DNA of 64,000 nt, taken from Lactuca virosa. Its lineage: Eukaryota; Streptophyta; Magnoliopsida; Asterales; Asteraceae. Every line of letters starts with the position of its first letter. Positions within the stretch are counted from its first letter, which is position 1. Shown here piece by piece: positions 43,090-54,338 of the stretch. The DNA lies in the NCBI GenBank assembly GCA_928212115.1, contig CAKMRJ010005745.1, positions 220,751,257 through 220,815,256 on the forward strand. Direction: 5' to 3'. The position numbers were made by a program, and so were the translations under genes. The notes beneath the pieces were generated by a model. That model saw only the letters and a program-made list of their open reading frames with translations. It did no database searches and was not told the DNA's origin.

Positions 43090-44725
43090 CATGGATTGTT
43101 TTCTGTTATATTGATGAAAATGTTTTATTTTCAAGTTGAAAAAAAAAAAGAAAAAAAACATGACGTTTGTCAAATTTTAAGATAATTACTTGTTTTGTGA
43201 AAAACGAATTATTTGTAAAATTTGAATCATTTGTTATATGAGTTGAATTAGGTCAAATTTAGTAAAAGATAAAATGATATGATTATTTTATTAGTTTTAA
43301 AAGTTTGATCTAAATGTTTTAAGGAGTTACATATTTTGTCATAAAATTTTGGAGCTCAAAAGTTTTTTTAAGTTGTGATCTTAAGGGTTTTTGAAACTTC
43401 CATAAGTTATGGATATGAAAGTTTTTTTTAAAAAAAAAATTGATTCAAAGTTTTTATGGAGTTACAAAATTTGGTGTTAATGTTTTAAAGAATTTCATAA
43501 CTTGTTCTTAAGTTATGGAGCATGGAAAGTTTCATCATAAAACACCATTAATTCCATAAGTTATGGAATCCAAAGGTTTTCAAGAATTACAAAACTTGCC
43601 CTCAAGTTTTGGAATTTGAGAAAAGTTTTTTATGAAAAAAAGAATTGAATTCTAAAACTCTTGGGTTCATAACTTAAACAATTAATTAAATGGTTTTAAT
43701 TTTGAGTTTAATAATTGGAATTATGATGTTTTGTTAAATAGTTCAAATTAACTCTTATGGACTTTATTAATAGTTAATTAAAGCGTTTAATTAAAAGAGT
43801 ATTATTAATCCATAAATATATGGTTTGAGTTTAATTAAATTAAAAGTCTAGTTTAATTAATAGATTAAACCACCAAGTATTTTAAATGTCTAAAATACAC
43901 CCTTATACTATTATAATATTAAAAGTTTAATATATTATATGTATAAGAGCAAGTCGTCTTACCATTAGTAGGCCTCATTCACGAAGCCGGTCTATAAGGG
44001 GGTATAAGGTTACTGCCTATAAAATGGCAGTTTAATGGGTGTCCACTCTCACTCACCGCTTCCTTGACCGGTGGAGGGTCGTTAGCCGAACAGGTAGGAC
44101 AAGGACTATAATTCTCCCTTCATTATAAGTATAATGATAAATACTAAGTAACTAAACACTTATAAATTCCCAATCTTAGTTACTTAGGAAAATGTGAATA
44201 AGGTGCTAATCCATGAAATTACACTTTGCACTTTGTTTAAGCTGTTAGTGGAGCGTGTGTGGTTAACCGGCACACTAACCTGGACTTAACAAGGTAGGCA
44301 AAGGGTAACTTAATGTTTATCATAGTATCGTTGGAGCGTGTGTGGTTAACCGGCACATCGATTGAGGGGTAAATATTAAGGGTACCAAGTATATTTGCAT
44401 GGTTACTTCACACCTTGTTTTGTGATCCTCGGCATCCCAGTCACAAAACCTGAAGGGCACACTCGAGATTGAAACATGCCATTGAAAAGTTCAATGAATC
44501 TCAAAAGAATCTAGGAGTTTCAAAACCAATTAAAACCTAATAATACATTTCGTTTATCTTGGTGGAAATTGGTGAATCGTCATTCACCTACCTTCAAATA
44601 TTTTATAGCTTGGATTACGGCATCCCTCTTCCAAGTTATAAAATAGTTTGTTGGGTCCTAGCCTTAATATATCATATTGGGTGTTATATTAAGGACTTAA
44701 ATCAACTTTACGTGAATTTCTCCCA
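43090..44725 (+). other. Co3 structured leader
   Basis: Hairpins: CATAACTT/AAGTTATG at 43,496-43,517, CAAAACTTG/CAAGTTTTG at 43,590-43,611, ACTGCC/GGCAGT around TATAAAAT at 44,012-44,031, GTTAGTG/CACTAAC at 44,244-44,279, ATCGTTG/CATCGAT at 44,327-44,362 (one mismatch), GTTTTGTGA/TCACAAAAC at 44,417-44,449, and a long stem (about 17 of 19 pairs) around ATTACGGCATCCC at 44,595-44,650. No reading frame. Confidence 0.85.
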
Positions 44726-45480
44726 TTGTTGATGTCTGGTTTAGACAACAATGATCTTCCCAAACCAAGCTTTCCTAATGAATATGACTTCCCGAGTTTG
44801 GCTCATGGAAGTCATACTTCTCTTCCTCCACCTCCTCCAATTATTCTCCCTAACCCACAAGTTCAAGGTCACTCAAGCCCTAATGGCAAGCAAGGTCTAT
44901 GTGTGATCACATCTTAGAGATGAAGTCACATATTGACAAGCCGGGAGAGTTGGGTGTCAAAGTCTTGAGAAAGTTGGATGTTCAATCACTTTCTAAGTCA
45001 CATAGTGAGTTCCTTTGGGACTACTATGAAACAGACTATGACATGAACCTTAATGATCATATCTATTTGCTTGGTGCTGCTGAATCAGCAATGATTTGGA
45101 ACGATAGTAAAGCAAATTTGATTAGAAGATCAACTTCCAAAAACTTTATGGACAGTGACAATGGTGACACTGGAAATCCAGAAAAAGCATTCTCTTCCCA
45201 ATGGAAAGGGATTGGCCATAGTCAACCCGGTTGACCAAATGGTAAAGAGAAAGGCTAAGTCTGAGATAGTCCCATTACCAAAGGGTCCATATGTTTATTT
45301 TGCCAAAGGAAGGGGCGTTGATTGCAAAGCTGCCAAATTTACCTAAGGATGTTAAAGTCAATAAGTTTGACTCTACATCAGGTAGAGCCCATTATCTAAC
45401 TCTGTTAAGTTCTATTCTGAGATCCTCATTACATGATGTGACTGGGTCACATGTTGATGTTTTAAGAATCAAAGAATAGA
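44726..45480 (+). pseudogene. Co3 gag-like remnant
   Basis: Readable pieces in shifting frames: 44,726-44,917 (LPKPSFPNEYDFPSL, then six prolines), 44,899-45,234 (MKSHIDKPGELGVKVLRKL, EFLWDYYETDYDM, a YLLGAAESAMIW segment), 45,155-45,346 (MVKRKAKSEIVPLPKG), 45,291-45,479 (LPKDVKVNKFDSTSG). The order resembles Copia gag, with a zinc knuckle expected between the last two. That stretch reads YFAKGRGVDCKAAKF and lacks the Cys/His pattern. It bears no visible similarity to the Co4 gag start although the leaders are related, so the gag source may differ. Function lost. Confidence 0.65.
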
Positions 45481-48400
45481 GAGAAATCTTAAAGGAAGTA
45501 TATGCTGATTCTGATCGCGAAGGTGGATTTCGATCGCATCAGAATTTTGAGCAGTTGCTTAAGAAGTTATGATATATTGCTAAGGAATAGATAACAACAA
45601 TTTTCCATGTGGATTGTAAGGATAAGTTTTTCCGCAAAGTTTTAAAATAAAAGAAAATTGTTTAATTTTATTTATTTGAAGTATCCTTACAATGGCATTT
45701 GTGGAAAATTGTTGCTTATATGATTCCACTGACAGCAATATTGGAAAATGGATTTGATTCTTTCATTTGTGGTAGTGTCTAAATTTACCAAATCAGGAAA
45801 GTTCCTCATCACCCAAGTTTCAATTGGACCGAAACTTGGAATCATGCAAGTTGAATAGTATGATGAATGAGAACTTTCAAGCATTGGAAAATCAAGACTA
45901 ATTACTTGTTCACATGGATGTGTGAGTCAAGTGAAGGACTAAAGGGATCGAGTACACATTCTTGTGCACTGGTCATGTCCACCACAAAGCTCGTTAAGAC
46001 TATTTGATTTACTAAAGTTTAGTAAATATGGTTATACTTACAAGTTTAAGTATAATTCTGAAACATTGGAAAAGTCTCAATGTATGGCAGAACGAATGGG
46101 AAGAATCAAATTAGGCAGAAAGATAAAAGTTTCTCAAATCTGAAAAGATGGGAGAGTACTTTAGTATCATGTTTGTGATCATCTTAATGATTTAGAAATC
46201 ATATCACAATTAGTCCTCTAAAGGTCATCTTAGTGCATTCTTATGACTAAGAAGAGGAGTCATGAATTGTTGAAATGGTTAGATCAGGAAGATGAGTCAT
46301 ACTTCGTTCCAAAACAATTCTTAGAGTCATACTCCAAGATTGTAACTTGAGTGACATATCTTAAAGAAAGGTTTAAAACACTTGTCAAATGTAAGAGTAA
46401 AAGTGTCCTACTCTTGTACATTTGAAATTGGTAAGTTGTGATGTTTTGGATAAAACAAAGACCAACTAAGGCCAATTGTGTGAAGTGTTTGTCTTGATAA
46501 AGAATCCGCACTATCTCTTGAATATTTGGCAAGATAGTCTTATATGTCAAGAGGATAGTGGGAGTCTTAAAGATCCTAAAAAGAATTTCAAGAACTAATC
46601 AAGAATAAAACCTGAGGTTCTTCACTAGCACACGACTTGAGGTTTATAACCTATCGTGTTGACATATTCTGTGCCCATTCCAGTTAAAGTTGGCTTTGCA
46701 TAGGAGTTCTGAAAGTTCTCAATTGGTTGCATAACAACTTGGAAGCAATGGCAGGCCCTGTACTGCCAGGTGGCAAGAAGTTAAGATTGCATAAGTTCAG
46801 TCCATATGAGTTTGGATTTGTCATTATCCTTGTCTTGTGACTATGGTTTTGACGATTCACATGGATAAGAACACATACACCATAAAATCTAAGGGTCATA
46901 AGGTTTCTCTCCGATTCATGAAAATGATGGTGAGGAAACACTTCCACCAAGTAGATTTGAAGCAGATGGCAAAAGGTCTAAACAATTGAGACTATGATTA
47001 CGGCATCCCTTTTCATAGTTCTGAAATTGTTTAGACACACATGCATGCTATCTAAGGAAAGGTGTATGATTTTGATAAAGTTTTATCAAAGCATCTCGTA
47101 TCAGAAATCTGAACTTTGGTAAGAAAGTCAATAAAGTATTGATTTCTAGAAGTCCAGCTGATTTCTGAGTACATGTCAAAGCTAGTGGGAGCATAAGTGT
47201 TATGCTAATAATCATCATGTTAGTGGGAGCATGATAATTATTGTTAGTGTTGCAAGTTAGCAATGTTAATTATAGAAAACAAAAGTTTCAATTCGTGAGG
47301 CTGCAGGGATTGAAAAAGTTGTTTTGCTATAATTAAGGGAGAGGATATACTTCATTTCAGTTCTAAAGGCTTAGATTGAGACCTTAATCATCTTTAGTCA
47401 AGAATATATATATGAATTTCATGTTGGATTGGTTCAACTTAAGGAAATTCTATATATTGCGTTCTCAAAATTCGATTATGATTACGGCATCCCTCTTCAT
47501 AGTCAAATTTTGAAAACATGGCAAATAAAAATATTGTAGCAAAAGACTGGTCTAGAATCATGTCTTTATGTGAGACATCATGAATCGTGTACCATTTGCT
47601 TTGGGTACAGGATCGATTGCATGTGCTATAATATTTGTCATTTCTAAATTTTTCCAAATGCCCAGAGGCATTAAGAAGGGAAAAGGTCTAGAATTGGATA
47701 TGACTAAAATGATTAAGCAATTGTCGAGGACAATCTGAGGTTTACCAAAGATTGGTTGCTCAGGGACAGTTGGAAGTATAGTGCTAATTTTGGAAGGACC
47801 ATATTGACATATTCTGAAAAGAGGCATCTCTTATTCAGAAGTGATAGTCAAAATGAGAATATGGAGTTGTCTCCATAGGTGGAAGTTATCTGTGTAAGAT
47901 TAGAAAACTTAATGCAAGAAGCATGTCCAAAGCAATGTACTTTGAATATGAGACTTAGTTTCCATGGAGTTGATCTCCATTGGAATACCTTATAATGACT
48001 GTTGACAAGTCTTTGTGACTTTGTACATATTCATTACAGGAGGGTCAGTGCATATAAGTTTAAAATCTAAACAGATTTCGATAAATGATAGGAATTTGAA
48101 ATTCTCACATTTTTCGATAAGGATTTGGGAGTGTGAAATTAGAATCATTGAAATTATGTTCAATTGGTTTATTTCACAAAGTAAGGATCATAGACAAACA
48201 TAGAGTGCATACTTGGTGTATGGCAAAGCTATTGTTTAAGAAAAACATAGTGTACATGCTTGGAGCATGGGACAACTAGTGTTTTTAATTCAAGTATAAA
48301 GTTGATAAAACCGAAACAATGAATAATGAGTAATCAGTATGGTGATAAATAAAAGTGTTTATTTATATTCATAGGGTTTGATACCATATTTGATTCATTT

Positions 48401-49156
48401 ATTCTTGTGTTTCACTTTGCATGTTTTGACTTCCAGAATAACTAAGTCGCTCTTCCTGAATGATTAAGTTATTCAAACCATCCACAGTCGGTCATATGTT
48501 GGAAGTAGATATGAATCAAGACTGTCATGGGTTGGTTTGTAGAGGTCCAAGTTGGTGGACAAAGTGGTGCTACAACACTCATGAGTGCTCATAAGTTCTG
48601 AGTATTGGATTCAACCCGCGCTCATTTGAATCACTTCATGGATTTTATCACGAGTGATCATGAGACGATAATATCTTATATTCTTCAAACCTAGAGATAT
48701 GAGTTGTTACTATGAGTTGGTTATACATTGATTGCACGAAAACGCATTTGGTAACTCGATGTTATAAAACGTGCCTTTGTGTATGATTCAACAAGTAGTA
48801 GAACAAGCCATATGAGTCGAAGTTTATCCATTCCTTTTACCTTCGGGATAAAAGCGATATCTGTGGGCCCCTCGATGATTTAGCGATGACACATGTGAGT
48901 GCTTGGCCAAGCCAGGACTGATTTGATTTGTTCAATCAGTCAGTCATCATAAATCGAAAATCGGGAAACAACAAATGGACAGAGAGAATGATTATAATCC
49001 ATGTCTCAGTCCATATGATATCTAGAATGGAGGAATATATGATCCCTTATCTAATGGACGCGTCATTGATTTGTTCAGAGTTCGACAGCGGCTTTAAGAG
49101 CTACGATTGCTAGTCGGGTTATGAAGTCGTACTTGCAATAATAGTTTTAGACTTAT
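45481..49156 (+). other. Co3 hairpin-rich non-coding internal region
   Basis: No RT or integrase motif. Arms: CCAAGTTTC/GAAACTTGG (45,813-45,839), GTCTAAACAATT/AATTGTTTAGAC with inner ACTATGA/TCATAGT (46,976-47,036), TTTGATAAA/TTTATCAAA (47,071-47,090), AGCATAA/TTATGCT (47,190-47,206), AATAATCATCATG/CATGATAATTATT (47,207-47,242), TTAATTATAG/CTATAATTAA (47,266-47,336), TCAAAATT/AATTTTGA with inner GATTATG/CATAGTC (47,465-47,513), ATTGTC/GACAAT (47,720-47,734), TTCCATGGAG/CTCCATTGGAA (47,960-47,985), AAATAAA/TTTATTT (48,347-48,364). Confidence 0.85.
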
Positions 49157-49169
49157 CCAAGTGGGAGAC
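49157..49169 (+). other. Co3 polypurine tract region
   Basis: CCAAGTGGGAGAC before the 3' LTR, as in Co2. Confidence 0.8.
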
Positions 49170-49941
49170 TGTTGGATTAGATGTCTAAGCCCATAACTAT
49201 TATTGGTATGTACTTGACCCGAGAGTAGCATGGTCCATTTGGGTTGCATATCATCAGGACAATTTGTTAGGATGGACTTTTGAGAGAAGGTTATTTATGG
49301 TTTATTAATATATTATAAGTTATAATATATTAATATGAAATCATATGTTTTAATTAGTATCGATCAAGAATTAATTTGGAATTAATTTAGTGATCAAAAG
49401 AGACTAATTAAATCTATGGGGACTAATTATGATAATTAGTTATATTTATATGTGTTGGGCTTATGATCCATGTTGGACCAAGTTTATGTATGGATACATA
49501 AAGAGTTGGGCCACATGAACCATGGATCATAAAACCCATGGGTATGGATTATGGGTTATACCCATGACCCTTGGAATCCTACATATAAATAGGTTACTCC
49601 ATAGCCAAAATCACCACTTCTTTTCTTAGAGAAATATGGAGGTGTTTTGGTGCATGGAATTCTCTCTCAAGAGCCACCTTTGTCCTAGGTGTGTTGTGAT
49701 TTCATTTGAGGCATTTCATACTATTGGTGCTAAGCTCTTAAGGCCAAATACATCAAGACTTCAAGCCACATAAAAGGTATGTTTCCCTAACTAGTATATT
49801 ATATGGTTTATGTCAAATGCATGCTAGTTATAGGTTTAATGCCTTGGAAACTATTTGCATGTATAACAGAGAAAACATAGATCCAAGGTATTTAGGGTTG
49901 TATGTGCACCATAGGATGTTGTAGTATACTAAAACCCAACA
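49170..49941 (+). repeat. Co3 3' LTR
   Basis: Same length as the 5' LTR, seven substitutions; TATAAATA at 49,584-49,591; donor-like site at 49,777. ATAAC follows. Confidence 0.96.
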
Positions 49942-49946
49942 ATAAC

Positions 49947-50173
49947 GATTGGTAAGCAAGCATACCACTTAGAATTGCATGTAGATTTGACAGATATTCA
50001 TGATGTGTTTCATTTAAGCTATCTGTGTAAATGTTTAAGAATATATGATGAAACGGTTCCGTTATCCGAAGTGAAACTGGATAATAAAATAAGAATGAGA
50101 TAAGAGCGAAATATCCTCATTTGTCTAAATCATTGTGATTTCGGGGACAAAATCCTCAAAAAGAGGAGGTATT
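49947..50173 (+). pseudogene. Gy4 integrase C-terminal domain and purine tract
   Basis: Continues the integrase cut at 42,299: AYHLELHVDLTDIHDVFHLS and YLCKCL resemble the C-terminal domain of plant Gypsy integrase. The frame closes near 50,100. AAAAAGAGGAGG (50,157-50,168) is the polypurine tract before the LTR start TGTAACATACACG. Confidence 0.85.
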
Positions 50174-51918
50174 TGTAACATACACGTTCAGTTATCGTGT
50201 TATGTAATTTTTAAAAGTAAATAATATTATGAAATATTATATGAAATTTGAGTATTGAGTTCTAACAGATGGTTTTTACTAGAAATGAAGTAAAACTATG
50301 TTTAGAATCAATCGGAAAATATTGGAAGTCTTATGAGATTCCAATCAAAAGATAAATATCGAAATTTAACGAAAATATAAAATTTGAAATAAGTAAATTT
50401 TATTATTGAAAGTTGTAGATAATTTCGTTAGAAACATTTAGGAAAAAACCTCATCGAAATCCGAGTTATAACGAAGAAGTTATGACCAATCGAAGATCCA
50501 TGACAAAACCGGCACGGCGCCGACTGACGTAAAAAGTGAGTTTTTGATAAACTACTTTTTAGCATTGGTGATCTAAATGAAAGTCGTAGTATTTGTTAAA
50601 CCAAGATTTTGATAAAAAGAACGCCAAAATCTGACTTCATATGAGGAAGTTATGATTTTTCTAAGTTTCAGCTTAGCAGTAGACAGCTAAAAACTCGAAT
50701 TTTAGATCGAGTGATTTTTAGCCGACACAACCTAAACGAGAATCGAAGTTCTCGTCAATAGTAGTACAACGGTAAAAAGACAGACGAAAACGGACATCGG
50801 ATGAAGAAGTTATGAATTTTTAACGGATTTTCCTGTCTGTTAAAAATAATAATATTAAAAATAAAGTCAAATTAGCCGACAAAGTCTTAACGAAAGTTGT
50901 AGAATATATATTCTCGCCTACGCGTGCATATAAAGAACGTAAAAAACGGAGCCCGTATGCGAAAGTTATGAATTTTAGAAGTTCGGGGCACAATTTCCGA
51001 GAGATCTCGCATGGATAAGGTCCAATCTCGGTGAGTCACCCGCTGTGTCCGACGTGTGTCGCCTGCTGATTTGACCGAAGATGTGGTCCAATGGCCTTCC
51101 GACGCGCCTCGCATCTGACTCCGCCCCGTGTCCGAAGCGCTGGACCAATCCGGTTCCAACGCGTGCCAGATCCGAGCCTCGCTGTCCTCCTTCCCTTCGC
51201 GTGTCTGAGCCTCGCACGAGCCACCTGCCCTTCCTCGCATGCGCGCCATCTGGCGCCCCTCGCTGATGTCGTGTGTCCACCTTCGGCCGAAGCCTCCCCT
51301 ATAAATAGAAGAGTTGCGAGCCTTGCCGAGTAATTTTGAGAAATTGCCATTTTCACCCCAAATTTCATATTTTTACTATTTTAACTTTCCCCGAAGCCCG
51401 GGGATTATTTCCAACGCCCGAAACACGCCCTGAAGTTCCCGAAGACCCCGAAAAATTTATATTTTCGGTTTTAAGCTCAACCTTCGCAGAGCCCGGTTTT
51501 CATTGAAGAAAGTCAATTATAGTAACGAAGTGCTGCCCAAATTACTATTTTAACCCCCAGTTATTTCACGGTGAGTTCAATATATAGGAACAATTGTATG
51601 TTATGTGTTATATATGTTATGTTCTTTTCCATGTTACCATCTCGTGATATTATTTCTGCTTTTTTTATAGCAAGGCTATACCTCTGACCACGAAGTGTAT
51701 GACATAGGCATCACTTGGGTATTGGTATGTACCGTTGACCATGAAGTGTATGACATAGGCATCACTTTGGCTTCGGCAGTATGCTAAGATAAGGCTGAAA
51801 GCCTGAATATTCTAGCAAAATGATATTCCTGAGTATTTTCTGTGCCACTTGTGCTGAAATTTTATTGATTGTATATCAAGTATGGAAATTGTCATGTCTC
51901 ATTGTTTGATATGGAAAG
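50174..51918 (+). repeat. Gy4 3' LTR, first 1,745 bp
   Basis: Matches 36,612-38,370 with scattered substitutions and a small deletion. Cut at 51,918 by Gy5; the missing tail (equivalent to 38,371-38,785) is not in the window. Confidence 0.92.
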
Positions 51919-52554
51919 TGATGCGACATCGACCTCCGGCGGCTCTTCTGGCCTTCTGCTGCGGCGGAGATCTGGATATCACAGTGCAAAGTCGTTAGAG
52001 CCGTCCCAGGGACTGTGCCCCTGGAGCAGACTCCGACGGTCAAGTTAGATCAGCTAGAAGATCTGAGACGGTCCTCCATAGCTGGAGAGAACCATCTTGG
52101 TGGTGTATGGTGGCTGACGGCGGCGGGTGGCGGCTGAGCCACCCGGCCGGAGTATAGGGCGGCGGCTGAGCCAAAGGGAAGATCCCTCTCCATGGAGGAG
52201 ATAATATTCATTATATAGGAGGCCATTAGGTCAAGGGGAATTAGGCCAGGCCTTGGGCCAACCCAATTCAGGCCTAACTAGCAAGGAGCTGGGCAAGGCC
52301 GCCCGGAGGCGCCGGGCGAGGCTGGCCGGCGCGCCCCAGGCAGGGCTGGCGGGCGCGCACTAGGAAGGAATGACAAGGAGGGCGCCAGGCGAGGGAGCGC
52401 CTGGCCGGGCCGGCAGGAGAGTCCCCAGCAGGGCTGGCAAGGGAGTCCCCAGCAAGGATGGCAAGGGAGCGCCAGGCAGGGCTGGCAGGAGCGCGCCAGG
52501 ACAGGCTGGCGCGCTAGAGCAGTCTAGGCCATGCCAATGGACCATATATCATCA
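51919..52554 (-). repeat. Gy5 3' LTR (636 bp, single copy in window)
   Basis: TG...CA ends, GC-rich. It contains about seven 24-30 bp imperfect repeats with GGCAGGGCTGGC and GGGAGTCCCCAGC phrases (52,290-52,520). Open frames here are by-products of the repeat. A second LTR copy to confirm the ends is outside the window. Confidence 0.65.
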
Positions 52555-52566
52555 AGTCCCCCCAGT
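52555..52566 (-). other. Gy5 polypurine tract
   Basis: Minus strand CAGACTGGGGGGACT region before the LTR start. Similar GACTAGGGGGACT (about 52,632-52,645) and GACTGGGGGGAA (about 53,076-53,090) copies occur farther in. Confidence 0.6.
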
Positions 52567-53204
52567 CTGGTGTTATAGGTACGCGGCCAATGACATCGGA
52601 CTGGAACTAGTCATATAAACTGTGCGTCGTCAAGTCCCCCTAGTCTGATGCGATTGGGTTGCTGACAATCGGATCGGACTAGATAAAGCACCAATGCAAT
52701 AAATAACAAAGAGGAATGACTGAACCTCACCCACGAGAGTCGTGGGGTTGTGCGAAGAGCCAAGCATTGCTTATGCGGCTTGAGTTGACTTGTTACCCCT
52801 TCATTGAGAGGAGTATGAGCCAATCGGTGCGATGCAACGTAACTATTGTTGCGATCATGCGGACCGAGGCTGCTAAAGAGTGTTACGCGACACTGATGTC
52901 GATAAAATGTCGGGCTGGGTAGCTAAGAAGCGTAAGCTTGCCCTTCAGTCCCTAAGACTGTTATCCGACGCAGCCACAAACAGAATGTCACCGATAACCA
53001 TCTACATAGTCTGATTTGCATGAGAACCAGTAACCGTCCTGAAGGTATTTCTTGCTTGGGCTACACCTAGCTGGATTCCCCCCAGTCTGATGTGGGTAGC
53101 ATAGGTAGCCGCATCAGACTATGTTGTTAAACCAATAAACTGTAAGGTTGTTGACCATAATATAAGTGGCAGATATTCCGAGAGCTGTGCGATTAGGTTG
53201 CTAG
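52567..53204 (-). other. Gy5 region between the LTR and first tandem array
   Basis: No credible reading frame. It contains two more purine-tract-like motifs (see 52,555 entry). Otherwise unrecognised. Confidence 0.5.
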
Positions 53205-53640
53205 CGAGGGTCACATAGCGAGACTATTGTCGATAGCCAGACAACAGAATTGTTGAGGGATAGGCAGTGAGGCTATAGGTTGGGGTTGCATAGCAAGACC
53301 GTTTCCGAGAGCCAGGAAACAGAGGTGCTGTGGGGTACGCGGCGAGGCTACAGGTCGGGTTACGCAGCAAGACCATTTCCGAGAGCCAGGAAACAGAGAT
53401 GTTGTGGGGTACGCGGCGAGGCTACAGGTAGGGTTACGCAGCAAGAATGTTTCCGAGAGCCAGGAAACATAGATGTTGTGGGGTACACGGCGAGGCTACA
53501 GGTCGGGTTACGCAGCAAGACCGTTTCCGAGAGCTAGGAAACAAAGATGTTGTGGGGTACGCGGCGAGGCTACAAGTAGGGTTGCACAGCGAGACCATTT
53601 CCGAGAGCCAGGAAACAGAGATGCTGTGGGGTCGTAGGTA
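53205..53640 (-). repeat. Tandem array A in Gy5: 74-bp unit, about 5.5 copies
   Basis: The phrase AGCAAGACCGTTTCCGAGAG recurs at a 74-bp spacing (53,297; 53,371; 53,445; 53,519; 53,593), with an older, diverged unit at 53,222. Later units share GAAACAGAGATGTTGTGGGG and GCGGCGAGGCTACAGGT. Confidence 0.93.
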
Positions 53641-53866
53641 GAAGGGCCACTGTCGAGATGACCTTCTTGCTGGAGAGTATCCTCACTATAGCATGATGTA
53701 ATGTAGATAACACTTCATCGATCGTCCGAGCACAAGAGAACCATGATGACTGTGAGAGAGGAAGCACCAAGATCATGGTGTGGAATAAGCTTGTGATGCG
53801 CGACTTATGGTGCGCGACGATGCGTAACTTATGTTGCGCGACTTAGGAGAGTAGCTTGGGCTTAGC

Positions 53867-54046
53867 AGCCAATGATCATGGAGATGTTACGCGGGAGAGC
53901 ATCGCGCGGAATGGATTGGGCTTGGCTTCTAGCGGTCGTAGATAGATCACGCGGGAGAGCATCGCGTGGAATGGATCGGGCTTGGCTGCCAGCGATCGTA
54001 GATAGGTCACACGGGAGAGCGTCGCGTGGAATGGTTGGAGCAAGTT
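53867..54046 (-). repeat. Tandem array B in Gy5: 60-bp unit, three copies
   Basis: CGGGAGAGC(A/G)TCGCG(C/T)GGAATGG recurs at exactly 60 bp (53,892; 53,952; 54,012). Confidence 0.92.
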
Positions 54047-54338
54047 GCTATAATGGATTCGGGCTGAGAAGCCAGGCGACTCGAGGCGAGGGTACTGAAC
54101 CTCGTATGCGGAGCGTGCCGCTATAATGGAGTCGGGCTGAGAAGCCAGGCGACTCGAGGCGAGGGTACTGAACCTCGCATGCGGAGCTTGCCGCTATAAT
54201 GGAGTCGGGCTGAGAAGCCAGGCGACTCGAGGCGATGGTACTGAACCTCGCATGCGGAGCGTGCCGCTACAATGGAGTCGGGCTGAGAAGCCAGGCGACT
54301 CGAGGCGAGGGTACTGAACCTCGCATGATTGGGTGTAG
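54047..54338 (-). repeat. Tandem array C in Gy5: 73-bp unit, four copies
   Basis: GGGCTGAGAAGCCAGGCGAC starts at 54,061, 54,134, 54,207 and 54,280. Units are nearly identical (single-base differences such as GAGGG/GATGG), so the expansion is recent. Array B runs directly into array C. Confidence 0.95.

Larger units (their letters stand above)
42305..49941 (+). mobile_element. Co3: full-length non-autonomous Copia element (7.6 kb), very recent
   Basis: LTRs 42,305-43,076 and 49,170-49,941, both 772 bp, with seven differences by eye (about 99.1% identity), and perfect ATAAC duplications. The internal region is collinear with Co2 and Co1: hairpin leader, structured block, gag-like remnant, hairpin string, purine tract. 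No pol. The LTR sequence differs enough from Co2 to be a separate subfamily. It is one of the youngest insertions in the window. Confidence 0.96.
36612..51918 (+). mobile_element. Gy4: RT-less Gypsy-type element, split by Co3 and by Gy5
   Basis: 5' LTR 36,612 to about 38,785, primer site, internal region 38,798-42,304 and 49,947-50,173, then the 3' LTR from 50,174, cut at 51,918 by Gy5 and not resumed in the window. The internal region without Co3 is about 3.7 kb: gag-side sequence, zinc knuckle, protease, then an abrupt jump to integrase. The LTRs are nearly collinear, with small indels (an 18-19 bp segment near 37,940 is missing from the 3' copy). Confidence 0.9.

Noticed and set aside
52360..52545. 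Leu/Pro/Ala-rich repetitive peptide on the minus strand
   Set aside because: A direct product of 24-30 bp repeats in the Gy5 LTR.
53205..53640. CRISPR-like regular repeats
   Set aside because: The units are contiguous 74-bp tandem repeats with no distinct spacers, in a plant retroelement.
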